Shown: positions 9,070 to 17,786, counted from the stretch's first letter. The stretch is 29,159 bases of DNA from Flavobacteriales bacterium UBA5081 (GCA_002415785.1 DIAJ01000016.1:49516-78674), one strand, 5' to 3'. The notes: generated by a model from the sequence alone, not told the origin. Translations and numbers: made by a program.

Positions 9070-9103
9070 AAGCTGTCGAGTTCTATTAAGAATTCGACAG
9101 CTT
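9070..9103 (+). terminator. Strong hairpin after the DUF2911 gene, probable terminator
   Basis: AAGCTGTCGA (9070-9079) pairs perfectly with TCGACAGCTT (9094-9103). The stem continues through a G-U pair and TTCT/AGAA to an ATTA loop, giving about 15 bp. The tail is only moderately U-rich. Flanking GAGTTAA (9041-9047) can pair with TTAACTC at 9062-9068 or at 9102-9108, so alternative folds exist. Confidence 0.6.
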
Positions 9104-9152
9104 AACTCATTATCTATTAAGCTCTCTAATTTTTAACACTCTACCCTCACTC

Positions 9153-9168
9153 TACCCTCTTTAGGGTA
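9153..9168. promoter_or_regulatory. Distal palindromic operator TACCCT-N4-AGGGTA
   Basis: This is a perfect 6+6 inverted repeat with spacer CTTT. An extra half-site TACCCT at 9142-9147 lies 11 bp upstream of the left arm, one helical turn away. The identical arms recur at 9251-9266. Both copies lie in the gap before the TonB-dependent receptor gene. Confidence 0.6.
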
Positions 9169-9250
9169 TGCTGTACTAAACATATATTTCAACTACATCT
9201 CTTCTACTTCTAAGTTGTTCAAAAAATATTAGTTATAAAAATACACTGCC

Positions 9251-9266
9251 TACCCTATTGAGGGTA
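9251..9266. promoter_or_regulatory. Proximal palindromic operator TACCCT-N4-AGGGTA
   Basis: Perfect inverted repeat with spacer ATTG, arms identical to the copy at 9153-9168. It ends 38 nt before the -7 box at 9305, placing it around -50 to -65 relative to the expected transcript start. That position suits an activator better than a simple repressor. The ends resemble CsoR-type copper operators (TACCC...GGGTA), but the A/T-rich spacer differs, so the regulator is unknown. Confidence 0.65.
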
Positions 9267-9304
9267 TTTTTCTACATTTCAGACAATTAAAGATAAACAT
9301 TGAA

Positions 9305-9312
9305 TAAATTTG
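9305..9312 (+). promoter_or_regulatory. Bacteroidetes -7 box before the TonB-dependent receptor
   Basis: TAAATTTG matches TAnnTTTG. It lies 42 nt before the receptor ATG at 9355 and downstream of the two palindromic operators, giving a complete control region. I see no good -33 element, as would be expected of an activated promoter. Confidence 0.5.
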
Positions 9313-9354
9313 CATCCTTATTTAAAACCATTCTAAATAGCAAATTTATTCACT

Positions 9355-11841
9355 ATGTTAAAAATCAAATCACTTAGCCTTTTATTGCTTTTGAGCATAT
9401 ATGCATTCACTCAAAACAATACAGTCATTAAAGGTCAAATTACAAATACAAAAAATGAGGTTATTCCCTTTGCTCATGTTAGCTTTGAAGATAATGGCAA
9501 AGGTGTTTCTGCCGATGAATCGGGGCGTTTTGAAATAAAATCAATAAAAAAGGGAAAACGATCGATAATCATTTCTGCAATTGGTTATAAAAAATTCAAG
9601 AAAGAAGTTAATGTAAATAGCACTTCCACCATTTACCTAGAAGTGCAGTTAGAAGAAACATCTACTGAAATAGAGAGGGTTGAAGTTTTTGGTGAGCGCA
9701 ACAAACAACCAGAAAAATTAGCTGTGCTTACTCGATTACCGCTAAAACCTTCAGAACAAATTCAAAGTATCTCTGTCATTTCAGATCAATTGATTGAAAA
9801 ACAAGGAAATTTAACCATTAGTGAAGCCACTAGAAACGTTCCGGGAGTATATACTTTTGCTACCTATGGAAATGCAAGAGAAAGTATGTCTGCTCGCGGA
9901 TTTAGGGGAATCCCAATTGTAAAAAATGGAGTTAGAATCAATTCTGACTTTAGAGGTACGGGAGTGTTGACAGATATGCAAGGAGTAGAAAGTATACAAG
10001 TGCTTAAAGGGGCTGCAGCCATCACTCAAGGAGTAGCAACAGATTTAGGAAGCCCGGGTGGAATTATTAACATCGTAACAAAAACACCGAAGTTTTACAA
10101 TGGAGGACAAGCTTCATTGCGCATAGGTAGCTGGGGACAAGTTCGTCCTACATTTGATGTTTACGGTGCAGTTAATGAGTCGGAAAATTTGGCTTTTAGA
10201 ATCAATGGAGCTTTTGAACACCTCAATAGTTATCGAAAATCTGTGATGAATGAACGTTTGTATATTAACCCTTCATTGGCATGGAAAGCAAACGAAAAAA
10301 CGACCATTGTCTTTGAGATGGACTATCTTGATGACAGTAGAACTGCTGATCCCGGAACAATTAATCTAGCCCCTAACGACTCTAATGCGATTTATGATTT
10401 ACCTTATGATAAATTCTTAGGCTTTGAGGAAAATATTTCTGTTACCGAAAATGCCACTTATGCCGTAAGATTAAATCGCAAATTAAATGATAAACTAAAT
10501 TTTAGAGCAGCTCTCTTTGCATCAACGCTAAACGTTAATCAAAACTCTACCTCCTTGAGTTCCGGAGGTGGGAGAGGCGCTTCCGCTTTACCCACATTAA
10601 GTGAATACAACAAAAGATACAGACAAATTGGTCAGAGTACTAGACAAGATAACAACACTGTACTTCAACTGGACTTAGTTGGTAAAGATCTTGAAACCGG
10701 GAAATTAAAACATACTTTTCAACTGGGAATGGACTACCGAAAAACGCACTTAATAACTGCTAGTGCTTCTATGAATCCACTATCTTATGTAGACATAATA
10801 GATGTTTTTGCTCCCATCAACAATCAACTTCCACAAATGGGCTACCTTTATACTCCGGCTGTTATTAAAAACGATAGTGTAATTGAAGGAGCTAAAACAG
10901 AGCAAGAAAGCATCACTTTAAATCCTAGCAATGAAGTAGTTTCCGACAACAAATCCTTTGGTGTAATGGCGCAAGATGTCATTCAATTTAACGATTGGAT
11001 AAAAGTATTCTTAGGTCTTCGATTTAGCACATACGAGAGTAGAGGCTCTGCTTCTAATGGTGTGAGTTACTCAAATGCCATAGATCCACAATTGGGAATC
11101 ATGCTTAACCCTTACAAAGGTTTAAACATTTTTGGGTCATATACTAGTAGCACCAGTTTAAGAGGAGCCGACAACTTGGATGTAAACGGCAATGAATTAG
11201 GTAATCAGCGAATTGATCAATTAGAAGTAGGGCTTAAATCAGATTGGTTGGAAAATCGTTTGAGATTCAACCTTACCCTATATAAAATAAACAATCGAAA
11301 TATGAGTATGCCGGTCTATGACAATAACTGGATTGAAACCGGATATTTTCAGAAAGGCGGAAACGACGAAAGAAAAGGAATTGAAGTAGAAATTTTAGGA
11401 AGACCTATTGAAAATGTGGAAATAGTTGCGGGCTACGCATTTATTGATGCTCAATACAAAGAACACGCTTCATTTTTCAGCGGCTCATCTCCATTAAACA
11501 CTCCTTCTCACACAGCTAACGCTTGGATCAACTACAGTTTTTCTAAAGGAAAAATAAAAGGTCTTCAATTCGGTGCAGGTGCTTATTATATTTCTGAAAG
11601 ACCAGTTAATGATTGGTCAAAAACAGTAACACATGAGGGAATTATAGCAGGACAAAAACCATTCATGATTGATGATTACATGACTGTCAACCTTCAATTA
11701 GCCTACCGATATGAGAAGTATGCAGTTCGACTGTTGTTCAACAACATTTTTGATGAGATTGGTTACAATGCCTATCGAACAAGATTTATAAATCAAACAG
11801 ACCCGAGAAACTTTGCGGCAGTAATCTCCTATAAATTCTAA
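9355..11841 (+). CDS. TonB-dependent siderophore receptor with CarboxypepD_reg-like domain
   Basis: An outer-membrane transporter that takes up a ligand using TonB energy. A signal peptide (LLLLLSIYAFTQ) is followed by a CarboxypepD_reg-like beta-domain at about residues 23-105 (VIKGQITN...GVSADESGRFEIKSI). A plug domain follows at about 120-240, with ISEATRNVPGVYT, SARGFRG and GGIINIVTKTP, then a 22-strand-type barrel ending in the outer-membrane signature NFAAVISYKF. The SVISDQLIEKQG and NVPGV wording and the length of 828 residues are those of ferric-siderophore receptors. The neighbouring PepSY reductase supports iron or another metal chelate as ligand; the actual ligand is inference. Control is probably through the TACCCT-N4-AGGGTA pair upstream rather than a recognisable Fur box. 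Confidence 0.92.
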   Translation: MLKIKSLSLLLLLSIYAFTQNNTVIKGQITNTKNEVIPFAHVSFEDNGKGVSADESGRFEIKSIKKGKRSIIISAIGYKKFKKEVNVNSTSTIYLEVQLEETSTEIERVEVFGERNKQPEKLAVLTRLPLKPSEQIQSISVISDQLIEKQGNLTISEATRNVPGVYTFATYGNARESMSARGFRGIPIVKNGVRINSDFRGTGVLTDMQGVESIQVLKGAAAITQGVATDLGSPGGIINIVTKTPKFYNGGQASLRIGSWGQVRPTFDVYGAVNESENLAFRINGAFEHLNSYRKSVMNERLYINPSLAWKANEKTTIVFEMDYLDDSRTADPGTINLAPNDSNAIYDLPYDKFLGFEENISVTENATYAVRLNRKLNDKLNFRAALFASTLNVNQNSTSLSSGGGRGASALPTLSEYNKRYRQIGQSTRQDNNTVLQLDLVGKDLETGKLKHTFQLGMDYRKTHLITASASMNPLSYVDIIDVFAPINNQLPQMGYLYTPAVIKNDSVIEGAKTEQESITLNPSNEVVSDNKSFGVMAQDVIQFNDWIKVFLGLRFSTYESRGSASNGVSYSNAIDPQLGIMLNPYKGLNIFGSYTSSTSLRGADNLDVNGNELGNQRIDQLEVGLKSDWLENRLRFNLTLYKINNRNMSMPVYDNNWIETGYFQKGGNDERKGIEVEILGRPIENVEIVAGYAFIDAQYKEHASFFSGSSPLNTPSHTANAWINYSFSKGKIKGLQFGAGAYYISERPVNDWSKTVTHEGIIAGQKPFMIDDYMTVNLQLAYRYEKYAVRLLFNNIFDEIGYNAYRTRFINQTDPRNFAAVISYKF

Positions 11842-11863
11842 AAGCAATAATTAACTTCATAAT

Positions 11864-11895
11864 AGAAAGCTGACAAGATAATTTGTCGGCTTTCT
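11864..11895 (+). terminator. Hairpin between the receptor and the PepSY gene
   Basis: AGAAAGCTGACAA (11864-11876) pairs with TTGTCGGCTTTCT (11883-11895) over 13 bp with one G-U pair and a 6-nt loop. A mildly U-rich stretch follows. It may be a partial terminator or an mRNA-stabilising hairpin that sets receptor and PepSY protein levels apart. Confidence 0.55.
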
Positions 11896-11920
11896 CATTT
11901 CTAAATATCAAAATTTTACA

Positions 11921-13102
11921 ATGAGAAAAAGCAAAAAAAAGTCGAAATGGATTAAGACGAGAAAGTTTTTCAACGACCTTCACTTGTGGCTTGGTTTACT
12001 TAGCGGAATTATATTGTTTCTTGTTTGTTTGAGCGGTACTGTTTTAACTTTTAAAGATGATATAAATCAACTAATTTCTCCTTCGAACTACAAAGTAGAA
12101 GCCCCATTGAATTCAGAGAAACTAAGCGTTGAAAGACTAATCAAAAATGTAGAATCTCAAACAAATGGAGTCGTAACTGTCATTAGCATTCCTGCTAAAG
12201 AAAATGCCACTTATGTATTAAATGTAAAAACAAAGGATGGAGGAAAGAGAGGTACAAATTATTTTGTAAACCCTTACACAGCTGATTTAATTGGTGACGG
12301 CAAAGGAGTTCTTTCAGACTTTTTTATGACAATTTTTAAACTTCATCGATGGTTGCTTTTAGACATTTCAATTGGAAGACCAATTGTTGGAATAGCCACA
12401 CTAATTTTTGTTTTTATGTTAATTTCAGGAATGATTATCTGGATACCTAATAAGGTAAAACATTGGCGACAAGGCTTAAAAATAAAAACCAGGGCTAATT
12501 TTAAAAGACTAAACCACGACCTTCATAACACTTTAGGGTTCTATGCCTTTATTTTAATGTTAATTATGGCATTAAGCGGTCTTTTTTGGTCTTTTGAATG
12601 GTATAGAGAAGGTGCTAGTCATCTTTTAGGCACCGAGGTGTTTAATCGAGAAAAAAGCAGTATTGAATCAAATATCTATCATACTTCCAATCAATTAATC
12701 TCAATAGAGGAACTTATTAACCAATCAAAGCTTGAATTGCCTTATGAAGGCGATTGCAGAATTTATCTACCTACAACTAAAAAGGATGTTTTTAAAGTAG
12801 AGAAGAATTCCATTGGGTTCTTTGCCTTTGCCGGTAGCGACCAATTATTTATAGATCAATACAGCGGTGAGATTATTCATAAGAACATTTTTTCAGAGAA
12901 ACCTCTAAATAAACAAATAGCAGCGCTGATTAAGCCAATTCACATGGGCTATGTATTTGGCACATTTAGTAAAATTTTATATTTTATTGCTTGTTTAATT
13001 GCCACTTCACTGCCCATTACAGGAACAATAATTTGGATTAACAAGCTAAAAAAGAAAAAGAAGCGAAGAACTAATTCATTCACTGTAAAGAAAGCTCAAT
13101 AA
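11921..13102 (+). CDS. PepSY-associated inner-membrane protein, probable siderophore-iron reductase
   Basis: The protein has four main hydrophobic helices with conserved His residues: FFNDLHLWLGLLSGIILFLV (about residues 17-40), KLHRWLLLDISIGRPIVGI with the following helix (about 146-180), DLHNTLGFYAFILMLIMALSG (about 200-225) and HMGYVFGTFSK through the last helix (about 346-380). This is the PepSY_TM architecture of the PiuB/FegB type. These proteins are thought to reduce ferric siderophores at the inner membrane using heme-like His ligands. The periplasmic part lies between the second pair of helices. The gene follows the receptor by 79 nt and probably works with it. A short cytoplasmic Lys-rich tail ends the 393 residues. 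Confidence 0.85.
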   Translation: MRKSKKKSKWIKTRKFFNDLHLWLGLLSGIILFLVCLSGTVLTFKDDINQLISPSNYKVEAPLNSEKLSVERLIKNVESQTNGVVTVISIPAKENATYVLNVKTKDGGKRGTNYFVNPYTADLIGDGKGVLSDFFMTIFKLHRWLLLDISIGRPIVGIATLIFVFMLISGMIIWIPNKVKHWRQGLKIKTRANFKRLNHDLHNTLGFYAFILMLIMALSGLFWSFEWYREGASHLLGTEVFNREKSSIESNIYHTSNQLISIEELINQSKLELPYEGDCRIYLPTTKKDVFKVEKNSIGFFAFAGSDQLFIDQYSGEIIHKNIFSEKPLNKQIAALIKPIHMGYVFGTFSKILYFIACLIATSLPITGTIIWINKLKKKKKRRTNSFTVKKAQ

Positions 13103-13172
13103 ACTCAATTTTTATTCAAACGATATTGCTCAATTTTATCTTCAATACAATCAAAATGAGTAATATTAACCC

Positions 13173-14399
13173 ATGACATTTAAAGATTTTAATTTTAGCG
13201 AAGAATTATTGCAAGGACTTGATGCCATGCGATTTGAAGAACCAACACCGGTGCAAGAAAAGGCCATTCCTGTGATACAAACCGGTAAAGATATTATAGC
13301 AGTTGCCCAAACCGGAACCGGAAAAACAGCCGCATTTTTGTTGCCTATTTTAGATAAAATCCAAAAGCAAGGTGGCGGCAAACTAAATACATTAATTATT
13401 GCCCCAACAAGAGAGCTTGCCATGCAAATTGATCAACAAATGGAAGGTTTCTCTTATTTTACAGGAGCTTCATCTATCGCAATTTATGGTGGTGGTAGCG
13501 GATCTTCTTTTGATGCCGAAAAAACGGCTTTAATTGAAGGTGCAGATGTAATTGTAGCAACTCCCGGTCGTTTGCTTTCGCATTTGAATTTGAACTATGT
13601 AAAAATAGATCAGCTAGAGCATTTCATATTAGATGAGGCTGACCGCATGTTAGACATGGGTTTTGCTGATGACCTTAAAAAGATTGCTGAATATTTGCCT
13701 AAAAAACGACAAAACATTATGTTCTCTGCTACCATGCCTCCTAAAATAAGAAAGTTGGCACGAGATGTTATGAACAATCCGGAAGAGATTAGCATTGCGA
13801 TTTCTCAAACTGCTGAAGGCATTATGCAAGCTGCTTACATGACGCACGAAAACCAAAAAAACGAATTGGTTAAATCCCTTTTAAAAGGAAAAGAGGAACT
13901 CAATAGCATTATTATTTTCACTTCCAGAAAAACCACTGTCAAGGACTTGGTACGCGACCTTAAGAAAATGGATATGGATGCTGACGGCATTTCATCTGAC
14001 CTAAATCAAGAAGAGCGTGAAGAAGTATTGAGGAGGTTTAAAAATAAGCGCTTGCGTATTTTAGTGGCTACCGACATCATTTCGAGAGGTATAGACATAG
14101 ATTCCATTGATTTGGTTATCAACTACGATGTACCTAACGACCCGGAAGATTACGTTCATCGAGTAGGAAGAACTGCCCGTGCAAAATCTACAGGTGTTGC
14201 CTTAACTTTGATTGACTCCAAAGGGATAAGAGACTTTCAAAAAATTGAACAATTAATTAAAAAAACTGTTCCTAAACTACCTAATCCTCCCGATATTGGC
14301 GACGGACCGGAGTACAAAAGCGGAAATAGCCAACACAGAAGTGGAGGAAATAAAAAGCGCAACTTCAATAAGAAGAGAAACTTTAAAAAGAAAGATTAA
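13173..14399 (+). CDS. DEAD-box ATP-dependent RNA helicase (RhlE-like)
   Basis: The 408-residue helicase has all core motifs: Q motif PTPVQEKAIP (about 25-34), Walker A AQTGTGKT (45-52), PTRELA, TPGR, DEAD (154-157), SAT (185-187), ATDIISRGIDID and HRVGRTARA. The C-terminal tail after about residue 370 is basic and Asn/Lys/Arg-rich, as in RhlE-type proteins that unwind RNA in ribosome assembly or at low temperature. msrB starts 3 nt after the stop codon and is probably in the same operon. The exact subfamily is inferred from tail and length, so no gene symbol is given. Confidence 0.93.
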   Translation: MTFKDFNFSEELLQGLDAMRFEEPTPVQEKAIPVIQTGKDIIAVAQTGTGKTAAFLLPILDKIQKQGGGKLNTLIIAPTRELAMQIDQQMEGFSYFTGASSIAIYGGGSGSSFDAEKTALIEGADVIVATPGRLLSHLNLNYVKIDQLEHFILDEADRMLDMGFADDLKKIAEYLPKKRQNIMFSATMPPKIRKLARDVMNNPEEISIAISQTAEGIMQAAYMTHENQKNELVKSLLKGKEELNSIIIFTSRKTTVKDLVRDLKKMDMDADGISSDLNQEEREEVLRRFKNKRLRILVATDIISRGIDIDSIDLVINYDVPNDPEDYVHRVGRTARAKSTGVALTLIDSKGIRDFQKIEQLIKKTVPKLPNPPDIGDGPEYKSGNSQHRSGGNKKRNFNKKRNFKKKD

Positions 14400-14402
14400 G
14401 GC

Positions 14403-14780
14403 ATGTCTGATCAATGGAAGGAGAAACTGAGCGAAGAGCAATATAGAGTTTTACGTGAAAAAGGAACGGAAAGACCATTTAGTGGAAAGTATGTCAACCA
14501 CAAAGCAGACGGGCTTTATCGATGTGCTGCTTGTAGCACTCCCCTATTTAGTTCAACTACAAAATTTGAATCCGGCTCAGGTTGGCCGAGTTTCTGGGAT
14601 GTAATCGATCAAGCTAATGTAAAAGTGGTGAAAGATACTTCTCATGGAATGATTCGCATGGAAGTACTTTGCGCCAACTGCGATGGTCATTTAGGACATG
14701 TATTCGACGATGGTCCTGAAAATACTACCGGTTTGCGTTATTGTATTAACTCTGCTAGTTTAGACTTTGAAGAGCAATAA
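14403..14780 (+). CDS. msrB: Peptide-methionine (R)-S-oxide reductase
   Basis: MsrB repairs the R epimer of oxidised methionine in proteins. The 125 residues show both zinc CxxC pairs (Cys41/Cys44 and Cys90/Cys93), the FESGSGWPSFW loop, the GHLGHVF motif and the catalytic Cys114 in RYCINSASL. No signal peptide is present, so it acts in the cytoplasm. It is the second gene after the DEAD-box helicase. Its stop codon abuts the hairpin that serves the converging GreA/GreB-family gene. Confidence 0.96.
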   Translation: MSDQWKEKLSEEQYRVLREKGTERPFSGKYVNHKADGLYRCAACSTPLFSSTTKFESGSGWPSFWDVIDQANVKVVKDTSHGMIRMEVLCANCDGHLGHVFDDGPENTTGLRYCINSASLDFEEQ

Positions 14781-14806
14781 AAAAGGCTGCTTCTTGCGAA
14801 GCAGCC
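14778..14806 (-). terminator. Rho-independent terminator of the GreA/GreB-family gene
   Basis: Read on the minus strand, GGCTGCTTC-GCAA-GAAGCAGCC is a perfect 9-bp stem with a GNRA-type tetraloop, followed directly by six U residues that overlap the msrB stop codon. The + strand side lacks a U-tract, so msrB can use only the hairpin. Confidence 0.85.
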
Positions 14807-14849
14807 CGAACTAATTACCTTGAAAGAATTAAATACAACATCCTACCGT

Positions 14850-15290
14850 TTATTCAACTTTTCTCTCAGAATTCACTACAGATTCTATGGTAATTAGCTC
14901 ATCTCCTTTAGGGAAATGCCATTTTACTTGATCTCCTAATTTATGTCCTAAAACTGCTGTGCCCATTGGCGACATAACAGATAACTTTCCTTTTTGAAAA
15001 TCGGCGCTACCGGGCATCACTATTGTCAAGTTTACTTTTCTACCAAAAGGGGTATTTACATCAACCGTACTTCCTAAGCGAACTACATTTTTTGACATCT
15101 CTTCGTCTTTTAAAACATTAGCCACTTCAAGCTCTTTTGATAACTTGGTTTTACAACGAATGCCAATTGGGTCAACCGTCTTATGATATTTTGCTAAATT
15201 GCACAACACCTCATACTCTGACTCAGCGATTGTTAATATTTCAATCTCTTCATCATGTATCTCTATTTCCTCAACTTTTTCTTCTTTCAT
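14850..15290 (-). CDS. Short GreA/GreB-family transcription factor (Rnk-like)
   Basis: The C-terminal 80 or so residues are the FKBP-like domain of GreA/GreB: VVRLGSTVDVNTPFG, LTIVMPGSADFQKGKLSVMSPMGTAVLGHKLGDQV and a final beta-strand. The N-terminal part is only about 65 residues, very acidic at the start, with a short helical segment. This is shorter than the long coiled coil of GreA and resembles Rnk-type factors, which bind RNA polymerase but cannot reach deep into the secondary channel. Such proteins are common in Bacteroidetes. The gene is monocistronic and bracketed by two terminators. Confidence 0.8.
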   Translation of the reverse strand: MKEEKVEEIEIHDEEIEILTIAESEYEVLCNLAKYHKTVDPIGIRCKTKLSKELEVANVLKDEEMSKNVVRLGSTVDVNTPFGRKVNLTIVMPGSADFQKGKLSVMSPMGTAVLGHKLGDQVKWHFPKGDELITIESVVNSERKVE

Positions 15291-15305
15291 CTCTTTAATT
15301 TTTAC

Positions 15306-15344
15306 AAAAAAAAGGGGCTAAGGCAACTGAGTTTCCTCAGCCCC
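15306..15344 (-). terminator. Rho-independent terminator of the GDH unit
   Basis: On the minus strand, GGGGCTGAGG pairs with CCTTAGCCCC (one G-U pair) around an 11-nt loop and is followed by eight U residues. It lies 65 nt after the end of the PntA-like gene and before the GreA/GreB-family gene. Confidence 0.85.
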
Positions 15345-15408
15345 AAAAATTGTTTAACCATTAAACAACCAACTAAATACTTTTAAACAAAGTATAAAGT
15401 TTTCTTAA

Positions 15409-16497
15409 TTACATTTCATTAACTTCTCTTATCAAGGTGTTATTTACCACCTTTCCTTTCTCTATCACCTTAATACTGTCCAACAAATCTTGAAAGGCTC
15501 GATCTTCGTCTTCTACAAACTGTTTTAAAAAACGACTGTAGGTTTCTGAAAATATTTCCGAGGCACTTAAGGCTTGCTGGTTCAACATTTCAATTAAAGA
15601 AAAATATTGAAAGTCTGCCGTTGAAACGCTACCTTCGGCACAGTTACCAAAGGTAGGAGCTGACAAATCAATCAACAAAGCTCCTTTTTTAAGCTTTTGT
15701 AAAGTTGCTGCTTGGAACAGCAATGGTGTTTTCTCTCCACTCAAAACAAAATCACTCACAATTAAGTCGTACAACTGAGCGGAATTGTTTAGATAGAGTG
15801 CAATTTCACTCAAGCAATGTTCTTCTTCATTGCTTCTACTAAGCACATTTGGTTCACACATCTCCAAATGACTAAGTTTATGATATTCTATTCCTAGCTT
15901 TTCGAACTCTACTTGATTGAACGTACTATTTCCTACCACAGTAATTTCAAAGCCTTCTCTAATGAGTTTCTGAACACTATCTACAGATGTATGTCCGGAC
16001 TCTAATATTAATGCCTTTTTACTTTTAGCTAGCATACTTTCATTTTGATTGAAATAAGCTAAACTACTTTCTACTACAGCGTCATACAACAAAGGAGTAA
16101 TCTTCCATTTTAAATTATAGCTGTTATAACCAGGCGAAAGTGGCATTAAGTCAAGGCTGTAAACGTCGGCTATGGTGTGAGTAAATGGTGCAATTACAGC
16201 ACTATTATTAAGCACATTGTAAAATCCGATAAAACTTCTTCTTCGGTTTAAATAGTCGTTTTTTATTGATTTATTAAATGACAATACAAAGTCTGATTGC
16301 AAAATCACTTCTTGTTGCGAACTTAATACAGTAGCGCCGGCAGCTTCATACATTTCGTCGCTAAAGCCAATGGCCTCTCCTGCACCACGCTCAACAAAAA
16401 CTTTGAATTGCTCGGCTAAGCCGCTCACTCCGTTTGGAGTGAGCGTAACAAAGCGCAAGCCTTCACTTTCCTTTAATAAACCAATTTGATGAATCAT
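15409..16497 (-). CDS. Degenerate PntA/alanine dehydrogenase-family protein
   Basis: The 362-residue protein aligns with the alanine dehydrogenase/NAD(P) transhydrogenase alpha family. The N-terminal GLLKE...VTLTPNGV, VERGAGEAIGFSDEMYEAAGATV and the C-terminal LKKGALLIDLSAPTFGNCAEGSV correspond to conserved PntA blocks. Several key residues look lost. The Arg of the RVALTP motif is displaced (Arg15-Phe16). The Lys of the KVN/KVKEP motif is Ser73. The Rossmann glycine motif is replaced by ALILESGHTSVDSV (162-175). NAD binding and dehydrogenase activity are therefore doubtful; a regulatory or structural role is possible. It begins 5 nt after glutamate dehydrogenase and shares its operon. Confidence 0.7.
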   Translation of the reverse strand: MIHQIGLLKESEGLRFVTLTPNGVSGLAEQFKVFVERGAGEAIGFSDEMYEAAGATVLSSQQEVILQSDFVLSFNKSIKNDYLNRRRSFIGFYNVLNNSAVIAPFTHTIADVYSLDLMPLSPGYNSYNLKWKITPLLYDAVVESSLAYFNQNESMLAKSKKALILESGHTSVDSVQKLIREGFEITVVGNSTFNQVEFEKLGIEYHKLSHLEMCEPNVLSRSNEEEHCLSEIALYLNNSAQLYDLIVSDFVLSGEKTPLLFQAATLQKLKKGALLIDLSAPTFGNCAEGSVSTADFQYFSLIEMLNQQALSASEIFSETYSRFLKQFVEDEDRAFQDLLDSIKVIEKGKVVNNTLIREVNEM

Positions 16498-16502
16498 GAC
16501 TA

Positions 16503-17786
16503 TTATGGGAAAACCCCTCTTTCCTTATAAGTTTGTTCTAATCTTTTTAATGCTACTAAGTAGGCAGCGTTTCGCATGTCTGTATCATACTCTTCAGCCA
16601 TCTTATGAACTGCCTCATAAGCTATAGAAATCTTGTCGTTAATCAACTCTAAAACTTCATCCTGTTTCCAGATTTCACTACGCTTGTTTTGCAACCACTC
16701 AAAGTAGCTTCCAATCACACCACCCGAATTACATAAAATATCGGGAATTACATGAACTCCTCTTTTTAATAAGATGTCCTCTCCTTCTGTAGTAGTTGGC
16801 CCATTTGCTCCCTCAGCAATTAACTTAGCCTTAATGTTTTCTGCATTTTCAGCCGTAATTTGGTTACCTAATGCTGCAGGGACAATGATATCACAATCTA
16901 AACCAAAGAAATCTTCAGATGGAATTTCAGAAGCTCCTTCAAAGCCAATAATTTGATCTTTGTACCCAATACTGTGATCTTGTAATGCTTCTACATCGAT
17001 GCCATCTTTGTTGTACAATGTTGCACTAGCATCTTGAGCAGCAATTAATTTAGCACCCAGCTGACTTAAGAAATGAGCTGTCCAGTAACCTACATTACCA
17101 TATCCTTGAACAATAAAAGTTTTACCTTTTAAATCGTAATTGTTCTTTTGTGCCCATAGCGCAATAGTAACCACTACTCCGTAACCTGTTGCTCGATCTC
17201 TACCTGCCAATCCTCCGGATCCCATTGGCTTACCGGTAACTACATGCAAGTTATTAAAACGCGTCGCAGGCGACTTAGTAGAAGCATAAGTATCAGAAAT
17301 CCAAGCCATAATTTGAGCGTTGGTATTCACGTCCGGAGCCGGAATATCTAAGTCAGGACCGATATTATCTCCCAAAGCATAGGTAAACCTTCTGGTAATT
17401 CTTTCTAATTCAGTAGAAGAATACTCTTTTGGATTCAACTGAATACCACCTTTACCACCACCAAATGGCAAACCTGCCAATGATGTTTTCCACGTCATCC
17501 AAATAGCCAATGCTCTTGCGGCATCAATATCTACTGTTGGATGGAAACGCAAACCACCTTTATAAGGTCCTAAGGCATTATTGTGTTGAACACGATACCC
17601 GGTAAAAGTTTTGATTTCTCCATTGTCCATTTTTACCGGAAAGTTGACAACGATTTCAGAATTCGTCGTTGCGAGAATTTTTCGCACTCCCGGATCTAAA
17701 TTTAGTTTGTCGGCAGCTTTTTCGAACTGCTTCATAACATTCTCGTACATACCCACTTTGGGCTTAGTTAAAGTTGAATTTGTCAT
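16503..17786 (-). CDS. Glutamate dehydrogenase (Glu/Leu/Phe/Val dehydrogenase family)
   Basis: The enzyme interconverts glutamate and 2-oxoglutarate plus ammonia. The 427 residues are the short hexameric form. Substrate-pocket Lys residues are visible in GPYKGGLRFHP (Lys76), WMTWKTSLAG (Lys100) and LPFGGGKGGIQ (Lys112, catalytic), with the catalytic Asp in PAPDVNT. The Rossmann motif is GYGNVGYWTAHFL. The IVPAALGNQIT and SYFEWLQN regions complete the family pattern. NAD versus NADP preference cannot be set with confidence from reading alone. It lies between the double-Cys protein (6 nt upstream) and the PntA-like protein (5 nt downstream). Confidence 0.95.
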   Translation of the reverse strand: MTNSTLTKPKVGMYENVMKQFEKAADKLNLDPGVRKILATTNSEIVVNFPVKMDNGEIKTFTGYRVQHNNALGPYKGGLRFHPTVDIDAARALAIWMTWKTSLAGLPFGGGKGGIQLNPKEYSSTELERITRRFTYALGDNIGPDLDIPAPDVNTNAQIMAWISDTYASTKSPATRFNNLHVVTGKPMGSGGLAGRDRATGYGVVVTIALWAQKNNYDLKGKTFIVQGYGNVGYWTAHFLSQLGAKLIAAQDASATLYNKDGIDVEALQDHSIGYKDQIIGFEGASEIPSEDFFGLDCDIIVPAALGNQITAENAENIKAKLIAEGANGPTTTEGEDILLKRGVHVIPDILCNSGGVIGSYFEWLQNKRSEIWKQDEVLELINDKISIAYEAVHKMAEEYDTDMRNAAYLVALKRLEQTYKERGVFP

